DNA from: Sweltsa coloradensis
Lineage: Eukaryota > Arthropoda > Insecta > Plecoptera > Chloroperlidae
Assembly (NCBI GenBank): GCA_024449915.1
Contig: JAMZAV010003161.1
Span: 1 to 64,000, forward strand
Direction: 5' to 3'
Length of the DNA: 64,000 bases
Made by a program: the position numbers and the translations under genes. Position 1 is the first letter of the stretch. Each line of letters opens with the position of its first letter. Of this stretch, positions 56,227-64,000 are shown piece after piece. The notes beneath the pieces are model-generated. The model saw nothing but the letters and a program-made list of their open reading frames with translations. It was not told where the DNA came from and did not search any database.

Positions 56227-56578
56227 GGGCCTTCAAATTCCAACTCGACACCTTCTCGCGGTTTGGCCCGTGAATAGGGGAGTTTCACTCCCTGAAACTA
56301 ATGGCGAGCTCTGGGTCGTCGTCAGGGAAACCCTTCCCTTTGACTACCTCCCCGACGGCGATGACAAAGACAACACGGACGGATGATGACACAGACGGAG
56401 ACGACCACGACGTGGGGGAACCCCTGCCCTCCCCATATGCTTGTGGCGGGTTTTCTGACCAGCACAGGCCTGTCCACCCCTTGTCCCCCCGCGTCATCCC
56501 TTACGTCCCTCCCTTCGTCTCGATTAGCCAAGTTGCATAAATATGAGACGTAAAGCAATATTCAATCAAATCAATCAA
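56227..56578 (+). repeat. SINE-like family A, A-type
   Basis: Clean full-length copy set inside AAT microsatellites; partner of 14476-14822. Confidence 0.9.
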
Positions 56579-56592
56579 TAATAAAAAAAAAA

Positions 56593-56643
<51 letters not shown>

Positions 56644-56665
56644 TAATAATAATATTAATAATAAA
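56579..56665. repeat. (AAT)n microsatellite
   Basis: About 25 units preceded by a poly-A run. Confidence 0.9.
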
Positions 56666-57429
56666 ACAAATTAAAAACTACTAATACTAATACTAATATA
56701 TCTTTCAAAATAATTTATTTAGCAAGATTTAATTTTCATTTTTACACATTTTAATTTTTTATCCAAATTAATAATTTTTCTTTTGCTTTAACTATCATCT
56801 CCATCATGCTATTTTCCCTTTTTAACTAAGAATGCAATATAATCATCAAATACACAAGAAACTCATTTCATTTACTCACACACAGGCGAAGCAATATAAC
56901 CTAACTGGTTAAAGCGTTCTAGTTTCTCAAGTACATTGCTCTTGTATTAAACGGTTCCACTGCAGGTTACTGTTTGTCTGGAGAACGGCCGTGGCTGTCA
57001 CAAAATACACGTTTACGAGTATCCCTTGAAGGCAGAACCACACTTCGCGAATTCATCAAACTGAAGTTACCTCTCACCTCACTGCTTCAAAACTAAAATA
57101 TTCCTGTTTAACGTGTCAACTCTGGCATTGTTAATATCCAACAATTCCTTAAAGTGAAGGCATCTTGGTTTTAAGTTATATTATATTATCCTGATTGTTG
57201 ATTATTTTTTACAACTTCTCTTCATAGTTTAATGTTTTCATCGCTATCGATGGTTCGCACTCAACATGCTTTCCTATAGCGATGCGGGCGTTTGAGGTTT
57301 CGATTCAGAGTCGTCTCCACCCTTGCGACGTTGTTAGCGTAACTTGTTGTTGAAAACAGTTTGCTTCACATTTAAGACTCAGTATCCTAGCCGGAGGTAT
57401 TTCTTTTCTTCCTATCGTCGGTAAAGTAG

Positions 57430-57600
57430 ATGGTCAAATCTTCCGACATGGGGGCGGGTTCTTATGAAGCCTCTAACAAAAGAGCGGGCGACCGAGCTAC
57501 TTTGGAGACCAGTCCGACCAAGAAAATCTTAGAGATGAATGGAAAGTTGACAAAAGAAGCCCGAGTCGAGGAAAAGGGTCAGTTAGACCTGATCCTCTAG
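57430..57600 (+). CDS. Short uncharacterised ORF (56 aa), possible first exon
   Basis: Begins MVKSSDMGAGSYEASNKRAG, continues with LETSPTKKILEMNGKLTKEA and ends GQLDLIL before TAG. Composition (Lys, Glu, Ser, Gly, few rare residues) and higher GC than its AT-rich surroundings look coding-like. It lies 55 bp beyond the right edge of the 5.85-kb duplicated segment, in single-copy DNA. I recognise no domain. It could be a first exon, a retroelement scrap or chance. Confidence 0.25.
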   Translation: MVKSSDMGAGSYEASNKRAGDRATLETSPTKKILEMNGKLTKEARVEEKGQLDLIL

Positions 57601-57604
57601 TCTT

Positions 57605-59495
57605 CGCCTGGCGAGGAGATTCATTCATCCATAAAAATATTCAGTCATTAAAATTAATTTGACATATTTTACGGTATAACCATGAAATCGCGATATCACG
57701 AGTAGTTTAATGTTGGATTTGAATAGTGCAACTCCTGTAACCCAAAAAGTGTTTTTAAATGTAATTTTATGTGTATTTTTAACATAACTGGGTGTTGTCG
57801 TTACATTTTTGTTAATTATGTAAGAACTAATTTAAATATGCCTAAGTATATCGATATAATAAAACATGATTTTTATTGATAGGCCTATATATTAAGGTGT
57901 TGAATTCCTACAGTAATAAATTAGATTGGAATCGTGTTATTATAGCTTGTATAAATTGTTTTTAGTGATTTTGATTCACCTATCACCTGATTAAAAATAT
58001 ACCAAACTTTTGTTTAAAAACATAATTTCGACTAATTAATTATTCTACATTAAAAAAGCTTGTCAAAATTTTGCTAGAAACGCTAAATATGGTATTATTT
58101 CCACTCATAGCTATAATAATTTTAATCATGGAAGCATACGTTCGCAAACCCGTCTTCTATTGTTATAATGGGTCCGCGTGCGATGTTTGTCTGTCCAGTT
58201 TTGATTGCCTCCCACCAGTTATCATTTTAGAAACAAGAGTTGAACCTCCCGTTTGCGCTTGAGATAGGTTGGTGTCTAGCCTACAAAGCAAAGCGCATCA
58301 ATGAACAGCCGTGTATCCAGTCAATCAGAAATTCACTCATTGTTTATAACATAGTTGTCAACCAAACCAACAAGTTATGCATGTTACATAATTAGTTTGT
58401 ATTGTAGGCCGTACACACACAGAAATAAATGCAGACAGTTGTTATTTTTGTCAACACTAAAAATTAATTGATAAACACCACATGTAAAATTTATCAATAT
58501 CACGACCATTGGTGTTGGAGAATGTGGTATGTCCCAACATAAATCGTAGTAAATTAGTAGTAAATTCTTATAATAATTCTATAATTACAACACATTTCAT
58601 CCAGTCAATCAAGCATTCAACCGGCCCAACTTTGCTTCAAATTCTTTAGTCGAAAACTTGAAATAAAGGTGGGAACCAAAATGTTTTCATCGAAACCCGA
58701 ACAAAAGATCTATTGTCGTTCTACCCGTGAAAAAGGTATGATATTTTCCATGGCCATCTACAACGTTTTATATGCACTTTTATCTTATTCACATTTCACG
58801 TTCCTGGCTATTTTGATGCTAAATAATTGATTATGCAAATGGGAGCGAGATTCTGCTTGGCTGAGAGCTGTTGTGAGCTGTGTGTTGTTTGAATTTTTTT
58901 ATTGCACCTACACTTTTGAAAACAACAATTCACATGCGTTTTGTTGAGTTCTATAGGAATCCGATTCGCAGACCTTCCCAAAAATCACTCAAAGAAAAAA
59001 TAATTATAGAGATAAGTTATTACTTATTATCGTATTATAGCTACTCGTAAACACTTTTAACCTATGTACACATTTTGTACCAGATATGACATAATATGTA
59101 GCATAGTACTTTAGATTACAACAAATAACAATGCAAAATGGGTCTCGGTCTGAGTCCCATTTGATTTGAAAGGATCGACAATGCCCTACGAATATAATAT
59201 AATATAATATCGTTCTCGAGTTGAACTGTACCTACACAGTTTCTCGCTCCTGTCCTGGGTTATGAGATGGCGAATCAGCGGCTACCATCTAATCTAACCA
59301 ATGGGTGAGTGAGCTCTCTCGCAACCTGACAATTCATTGATATGACCTTTGAGTATAGAACATACTCAATGATATGACGTTCTGACCACACCTCAAACAA
59401 AAGTGGAAATAAACCAAATATGAAGTACAGGTTGGATTTTATTTGAAAATTATACAAGACAAAACGTACGGTACGACGTAACGATTGCCTTCCCC
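57605..59495. other. AT-rich single-copy DNA
   Basis: No supported gene; the longest frame (58071-58262) has no coding features. Confidence 0.45.
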
Positions 59496-59496
59496 C

Positions 59497-59765
59497 AACT
59501 TTTTTTATAACGTCTTTCCTATTCAGTTGAAAAATCGATTTACAAAGGAGGAAAACTAAATAAATCTACTTACATCGATGCAGATACAGTAATGCACTAA
59601 CAGATAAGTAAATATTTGAATTACTAATAGTAGGCCCTACAACAACAATGTATTAAAACAATGATTTTGGTAACAAATTAAAAAAAAATATTAAATTCAA
59701 TTAACTTTTGAACTAAATAAAAAAGGGTGGGAATGAAAAGAAAAAAGAAAGAAAAGAAAAGAAAG

Positions 59766-59796
<31 letters not shown>

Positions 59797-59855
59797 AAAA
59801 ATTAACATAAAAAAGAAAAATGAAAAGAAACAACTGATTTTATTAGACGATAATA
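59497..59855 (-). repeat. Diverged member of the GAAA-tract repeat family
   Basis: Shares AACGTCTTTCCTATTCAGTT, GATTTACAAAGGAGGAAAAC and the end CTGATTTTATTAGACGATAA, so it is an independent insertion of the same family. Confidence 0.65.
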
Positions 59856-60127
59856 CAAAAGGGGCTGGAGCAGTGAAGATGTGCGGTTGCAGGTGGCCAC
59901 TGGCCCGCCGAGTGCAAGCTTACTAACATAATAACCACGTTATCCGGTCGACTGCCCGGCGACCTGTTCACAGCGGTGCGCATGAGACATCTCAAAGTTG
60001 TAAAATTAGGGTTTCTGTTTCTGAGCGAGCAACACTCGTGGTATCGGAGTCCATTGAATATTGATTTCCACTTCGTCACTTACCAAAATCCATATATCCA
60101 AAAATACAGTATATAAAATACAGTATA

Positions 60128-60200
60128 TACGGTAGGTGGGTCAGCGGTTACAATACGAGACTAATTCATCTGGTCACCGGTTCGATTCCGGCCACCGTCA
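60128..60200 (+). repeat. tRNA-like SINE head / tRNA pseudogene
   Basis: An A-box-like TGGGTCAGCGGTTAC and a perfect B box GGTTCGATTCC are spaced as in a tRNA. The T stem ACCGG/CCGGC pairs at four of five positions. The acceptor arms (CGGTAGG against CACCGTC) pair poorly, so this is more likely a tRNA-derived retroposon than a working tRNA. Confidence 0.55.
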
Positions 60201-60204
60201 AATC

Positions 60205-60790
60205 TGTCTGAGGTTTATTCTATTTTTTCCTAAGTCATAAAACGAATGGTGATATCTTATCATTCAGGCCACTACGATATGCTGTGACTGTGGTCATGTT
60301 GTATTTTATTCTATTGAGAATAACCATTTATTATTAACTATATCGAGATCGATTCGAGGGTGGCTTTTTTTAAACAAAGATTTGCATCTTTATTTTTTTC
60401 AGTACAAATATCTTGTAAAAAGGCTAACGTTAGTTTTAGCTCATGTGCTTTGTAATTCAATTAATATTTTTGTGATCTAATATTAGGCAGAGAAAATATT
60501 AATGCTATCTAATACAATTTTAATTATTTTTTAGTTTTTACTGTCATACCTCATAAAATGAATGCTGGGATTGAGGTCACGTATGAGAGCGTCATCCCAT
60601 GTGTTCTTCCTTTCCCAACTCTCCGACCACAGCGCAGGCATGTGCGTTTTTATGATGGGAGAGTGGGAGCATTGGCGAATTTGGGGGTGGGGGGTGCTAC
60701 CCCCCCCCCCAAAGGGAATTAATTGGTTTAACCATCCCCCTATAAAGAAATACGATTTAAAATTTTGATTTAAATTTTTTTAACATACTC
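60205..60790. other. DNA beyond the nuclease gene, with a G/C-run hairpin
   Basis: At 60684-60712 a G-rich run, GGTGCTACC and a C12 run can pair. This is the expected side for the 3' terminus of the transposase/nuclease element, but no matching inverted repeat was found on the other side. Confidence 0.4.
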
Positions 60791-60793
60791 ACA

Positions 60794-61756
60794 TTACAGC
60801 TTACGCCTGACATTTCTTCTCTTCGGCGTATCTCCCAGCGACTCTGTGTGTTTGCGTTTCTTCGCAGCGTCGTCGAGCTTACTCTTCATTTCTTCTTTGT
60901 TTCTTCTATCTTGATCTAGTTTCTCGAGTCGTTCTTGTTGTTTCTTCTTATTATCCTCTTGTTTCTTGGCATGCTGGTTTTGCGCTTCGACGATGTATGC
61001 AGGATTTCTGATTGGCATTGAGCGGCGACGGCGAGGGTCAATCAGTTCCGGCAGTAGACAATCAAAATAAAAGTTTTGTAATTTTGAACACATTTGTTCG
61101 TTCCAAAACGTGTCGTCTCGTTCAATTTTTTCGACTTTTACACCAAGGGGCGTCCACACTGCAAATAAGCAGTACGATCGGCCTGTTACGTGAAGTTGCC
61201 CTTGTACTTGATAGTAATACATGTTGTTGGTGTCGATACATGTTATCTGCGTTTTTTCTTTATTCGTTTTCCAAAACTTTACTTTTCTCTTCAAAATGGC
61301 GTCAAGTGGGGTCATATTTTTAGCCGAACTGGGACATTTCACTTCCACGATTCCGTCATTTTCAATCAAGCCATCGGGAGTAGCCCCCAAGTATGGAGTA
61401 TTGGGGTCGACAAATAGTCCACACTTCTCTATGGTTTTGCCTGAAATATTCTCAACCGCTTTTATGGCATTTTGCTCTTTCGTTTTACCCCATTCTAATG
61501 CATCAGAGGTGAAATAGTCGTGATCTCTATAGAGCAAGTCGACCACAAGGCCTTCACAGCTCGTGTAAGGCCTCCTGTTCTTATTACATATCGCGCCCAT
61601 TTTTGATGCAGTTATGAGGTTGCGGCGAACTTCTTTCCACTTACTACACCCGCTTTGCAGAATTGTTTCTCTCTCCAGCTTATGTCGGTCTTCCTCAGTC
61701 AGTCGAAGATTACTTAGAAACTCTGTTTTTCTAATTTGATAGATATCGTCTGCCAT
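60794..61756 (-). CDS. YqaJ-type (lambda exonuclease-like) nuclease of a DNA transposon
   Basis: The 320-residue frame reads as a YqaJ/lambda-exonuclease family nuclease, a PD-(D/E)XK fold that in phages resects DNA ends for recombination. Visible signatures are R44/R45 with the TAS motif at 49-51, the helix ALEWG with E88, GATPDG with D128, VEVKCP with E138 and K140, and YYYQVQGQLHV near 180-190 carrying the conserved glutamines. These are the expected metal-binding and catalytic positions. The C-terminal 80 residues are lysine/arginine-rich and probably coiled (QEDNKKKQQERLEKLDQ region), perhaps for DNA binding or nuclear entry. The listed ATG is internal: the same frame is open upstream to 61888 and carries the family-like linker DKDYGPNSQQPDM just before it. 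The gene lies directly after the transposase on the same strand. Function in transposition is inferred; the family assignment is strong. Confidence 0.85.
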   Translation of the reverse strand: MADDIYQIRKTEFLSNLRLTEEDRHKLERETILQSGCSKWKEVRRNLITASKMGAICNKNRRPYTSCEGLVVDLLYRDHDYFTSDALEWGKTKEQNAIKAVENISGKTIEKCGLFVDPNTPYLGATPDGLIENDGIVEVKCPSSAKNMTPLDAILKRKVKFWKTNKEKTQITCIDTNNMYYYQVQGQLHVTGRSYCLFAVWTPLGVKVEKIERDDTFWNEQMCSKLQNFYFDCLLPELIDPRRRRSMPIRNPAYIVEAQNQHAKKQEDNKKKQQERLEKLDQDRRNKEEMKSKLDDAAKKRKHTESLGDTPKRRNVRRKL

Positions 61757-61888
61757 ATCTGGTTGCTGTGAATTCGGGCCGTAATCTTTGTCTGGCAGAA
61801 TGACACTACTAGATTTTGCTTTTGGTCTGTACGGTTCACTAGCGTTGACAACTCTTGTCTCTGCGCACTTGACGCATTCGCCTTGCTT
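61757..61888 (-). other. Open-frame bridge between transposase and nuclease (one-base frame offset)
   Basis: Read in the nuclease frame, this stretch is free of stops from 61888 down to the nuclease ATG. It encodes a linker that includes PYRPKAKSSSVILP and DKDYGPNSQQPDM. The transposase frame ends at 61839, so the two frames overlap by 50 nt and the nuclease is in +1 relative to the transposase. From memory of the family, an arginine-rich tail followed by a D-x-x-YGP linker normally joins the two domains in one protein. A single-base indel is the simplest explanation; programmed +1 frameshifting or a small intron are alternatives. Confidence 0.6.
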
Positions 61889-63857
61889 CTACTGTTTTTG
61901 TAAATACACCTGGGCTGACGTTGAACATGGTTTTGTGCAGTTTTGTCAATGGTGTTCGAGTGTTATGTGACACAACAGTGCCCGCAACCCTCGCTTGGTA
62001 CGATCGTTTTAGAGAATAATTTACCCTCTTGCCCCCAATGAACTTCGCAACAATCGAATTGTATTGTTCGGCGACGTTGCTGTCGACGTCCTCGATCAGG
62101 CTTCGGGCGTGGTCTGCTATATAATTGACAGCCTGCATGATCGGTACAAATACACCGCTAGATTCTAATTCAGGTACCATATTTGTTTCATTCTCTTTTG
62201 GACCCTTACAAAAATAATTGGCGCATTTATGGTGATCTCCGAAAACGTGACGTGGCCCATTTATGATGTCTTGCCGCAGATTTCTTATTTTTTCGTGGGT
62301 TGTCAACAACTCTTCCTTCCTATGGGCTATGGCAGAAGTGATGCCCCCTCGAAGTTTGAGAATTTTCCCGCCGAGTTCTTTGCGTAGGGGGATGTGTTTC
62401 AATTTTGAATTGAGGCTAACTTCTTTAATCTTGTTGCAGTAGTTACGTAACAAGTGATTTCTGCACTCAATTTTTTCGACTGACAAGTCAACATAAGGTC
62501 TGGATTCTACTATTTTCTTGTACACGCTGCTATCTCCGTCGGCAATTAGCTTCCCGTACTTGATGCCATACATATCCATGCTTGTCATGAATCCTTCTAC
62601 GATTATGTCTGACTCCATACTCGTAGAGCTTCCGGTCCAATTTTTATAGCAGGCGTGTTCTTTTATTGGTACATTTGGGCTAGCTTCCGATCGGGCACAA
62701 AATGTACAGTACTTGTTTCGAACACCAATATACAACACTTTTTTCGTGCGGTACCCAACAATGGCAGCCACCCCAGAGAGAGAATTAAAATTAACCCTGT
62801 ATGATCGTTTGGCCCAACAACCATCAGTGACGACTATGATAACAGGCACTCCGTGTGCATCTACGTCACCATACTTGATGGCTAGATCAGCTTCTTCCTT
62901 GGCAGCTACCGCCATCTCAATCAATGCAGTTATTTCAAACCCATCAGCTACCTTATCGTGGTACTTCGCATATGTGTTTGGACCCATGGCTGGCAAGTTG
63001 ATTGCAGCGCTCAACTCTTCCAACTGAGAATGACCCATGCCGACACAGATAGCCCCCGTAACTGCTGCTGTGTTCACATCCATGGTGGTGCGATTTGGGT
63101 CGTCTGTGTAAACTCGGTGTTCTGAATTACACATACGACATTTGAAAAGAAATATAGAAGTATATCCACGACGGACCTCGCTGACTAGTTCCATGTCACT
63201 AAACGTGCAGCCGATAGGGCTATGTTTATCGAGTTCTGCAATACGTCTCAAGAAATACCTTACATCCACAATTCGTCTGCCGGTGAGTTCAAATGGCTGT
63301 TTCGTTGAGCCAACGTTCGCCGACAAAGTAACGAGATCAGGAATTACTTGGTCATTCTCAATGATACTTCCATTAGCAGACGGTGACTCCCGTGACGGTG
63401 TGACAGCAACGGGTGTGACTGTGACTGGGTTGACGGCGACGGGTGTGACAGCAACGGGTGTGACTGTGACTGGGTTGACGGCGACGGGTGCGACAGCAAC
63501 GGGTGAGACTGCGACTGGGTTGACGGCGACGGGTGTGACAGCAACGGGTGAGACTGCGACTGGGTTGACGGCGACGGGTGTGACGGCAACGGGTGAGACT
63601 GCGGCTGGGTTGACGGCGACGGGTGTGACTAAGATTATAGGCTGAACAGATGGGTCGTTCATCGCTACCTGTCTTTGTTTTAGTCGCCATTGCGCTAAAT
63701 TCGACCCTTTGTGTTTTTTTCTACGTGCAGAAAGCTTGAGTCCACCCTTTCTACACCGATATCTAGAGCTTTTGTTGTGACAAGGGCATGCGTCTTGGCA
63801 AGGCATAATGGTAAAGTAGCCCACAATGTTCACGACACAAGGGATAAATACACACAA
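61839..63857 (-). CDS. Mutator-like transposase (invertebrate MULE-like/PF20700-type)
   Basis: The 672-residue frame matches the Mutator-like transposase domain common in invertebrate genomes. The likely start is the second ATG at 63806 (MPCQDACPC), since the first 17 residues are hydrophobic and unlike the rest. Next come a basic Cys-rich head, a low-complexity repeat at residues 78-152, and a conserved core from about residue 190. The core holds a zinc pair FKCRMC (240-243), VVTDGCW with candidate catalytic D345, a zinc-binding insert YCTFC...EHACYKNW (384-403), and IADGDSS with D440/D442. The C-terminal region has AEQYNSIVAKFIGGKRVN, typical of the family. RNase H-like DDE chemistry is family knowledge; the exact third acidic residue is not assigned. 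It ends in TAG, TGA just before the nuclease frame. Terminal inverted repeats were not found, and the right end may lie outside the window. Confidence 0.82.
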   Translation of the reverse strand: MCVFIPCVVNIVGYFTIMPCQDACPCHNKSSRYRCRKGGLKLSARRKKHKGSNLAQWRLKQRQVAMNDPSVQPIILVTPVAVNPAAVSPVAVTPVAVNPVAVSPVAVTPVAVNPVAVSPVAVAPVAVNPVTVTPVAVTPVAVNPVTVTPVAVTPSRESPSANGSIIENDQVIPDLVTLSANVGSTKQPFELTGRRIVDVRYFLRRIAELDKHSPIGCTFSDMELVSEVRRGYTSIFLFKCRMCNSEHRVYTDDPNRTTMDVNTAAVTGAICVGMGHSQLEELSAAINLPAMGPNTYAKYHDKVADGFEITALIEMAVAAKEEADLAIKYGDVDAHGVPVIIVVTDGCWAKRSYRVNFNSLSGVAAIVGYRTKKVLYIGVRNKYCTFCARSEASPNVPIKEHACYKNWTGSSTSMESDIIVEGFMTSMDMYGIKYGKLIADGDSSVYKKIVESRPYVDLSVEKIECRNHLLRNYCNKIKEVSLNSKLKHIPLRKELGGKILKLRGGITSAIAHRKEELLTTHEKIRNLRQDIINGPRHVFGDHHKCANYFCKGPKENETNMVPELESSGVFVPIMQAVNYIADHARSLIEDVDSNVAEQYNSIVAKFIGGKRVNYSLKRSYQARVAGTVVSHNTRTPLTKLHKTMFNVSPGVFTKTVEARRMRQVRRDKSCQR
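63402..63626 (-). repeat. 15-bp in-frame minisatellite inside the transposase
   Basis: About 15 units of 15 bp encode a pentapeptide of the form (T/N/S/A)-P-V-A-V. A higher-order 45-bp period (T, N, S) is visible in the 5' half. The length is a multiple of three, so copy-number change keeps the frame. The repeat is also open on the other strand, giving antisense frames of 100-167 codons, which I treat as artefacts. The resulting chain is Pro/Val/Ala-rich and probably an extended linker between the basic head and the catalytic core. Confidence 0.9.
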
Positions 63858-64000
63858 GAGTAATGTCGTAATACGCCAATAAGAAAGTCAAACATGTTTA
63901 GGGGCGCAATGAAACTATTCAAACGTGAGTTTACGAACGAGTTTAGAAGAATACACTGCACAGATGAAAGTAACACACACAAAACACCACTGAAGAACGA
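63858..64000. other. Upstream flank of the transposase gene
   Basis: No TATA box or terminal inverted repeat recognised; the element may extend beyond the window. Confidence 0.35.

Larger units (their letters stand above)
51542..57375 (+). repeat. 5.83-kb segmental duplication, copy 2
   Basis: Partner of 9783-15640, same orientation, 41.8 kb away. Its left edge cuts the Jockey/I-like reverse transcriptase; its right edge abuts single-copy DNA. The sequence is cleaner than copy 1. Confidence 0.9.

Noticed and set aside
55995..56288. Poly-isoleucine frame
   Set aside because: Translation of the AAT microsatellite.
465..56558. Dozens of 60-140-codon frames such as MTRGDKGWTGLCWSEPATS... and ...GRDVRDDAGGQGVDRPVLV...
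   Set aside because: They are frames of the GC-rich family A, open on both strands because the repeat lacks stop codons. They differ by truncation and indels and show no domain.
58071..58262. 63-codon frame with hydrophobic start
   Set aside because: AT-rich chance frame; no motif or coding composition.
61012..61517. Plus-strand frames opposite the nuclease gene
   Set aside because: Antisense shadows of a recognised conserved protein.
63142..63690. Plus-strand 167-codon frame and alternative minus frames rich in TGVTATG or SHPSPSTQ
   Set aside because: All are produced by the 15-bp minisatellite and the antisense of the transposase.

Overview
The window is animal nuclear DNA, most likely from an invertebrate, and is built almost entirely of transposable elements and their debris. 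Retroelement fragments of several clades (Jockey/I-like, CR1/L2-like, Penelope-like), a dense 340-bp SINE-like family, TTAA-flanked DNA transposons and tRNA-derived sequences lie in an AT-rich background. I see no bacterial-style operons, no rRNA and no clearly intact host gene. The species cannot be named from this sequence.

Layout. 0-4 kb: a GC-rich SINE-like repeat (here 'family A'), an inverted pair of Penelope-like fragments, and a non-LTR ORF1 split by a family A insertion. 4-9.1 kb: a MITE and a 1.72-kb tandem duplication bounded by three family A copies. 9.1-9.8 kb: a CR1/L2-like 3' end with a GATA microsatellite. 9.8-15.6 kb: a segment duplicated again at 51.5-57.4 kb. 15.6-25.3 kb: gene-poor DNA with several tandem repeats and a PHD-finger/endonuclease fragment of a CR1-like element. 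26.5-26.7 kb: a CCAAT-bearing inverted repeat and a perfect palindrome. 27.4-45.5 kb: a 7.1-kb tandem duplication, again with family A at all three edges; its second copy carries a 3.86-kb TTAA insertion, and the first copy preserves the empty site. 46.9-47.4 kb: a decayed C2H2 zinc-finger exon. 48.4-51.5 kb: a decayed Jockey/I-like element (zinc-knuckle ORF1, endonuclease, start of reverse transcriptase) hit by family A. 57.4-60.8 kb: mostly unique DNA with one short candidate ORF and a tRNA-like SINE head.

The best-preserved coding sequence is at the right end, on the minus strand (63,857 to 60,794). It is a Mutator-like transposase with an in-frame 15-bp minisatellite, followed by a YqaJ/lambda-exonuclease-type nuclease. 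The nuclease frame stays open upstream into the end of the transposase frame, offset by one base, so the two look like one polyprotein broken by a one-base shift, or joined by frameshifting or splicing.

The paralogous segments differ by many homopolymer-length indels, so part of the duplication structure could be uncollapsed haplotypes or unpolished long reads. No region contains a CRISPR array or a convincing functional tRNA.
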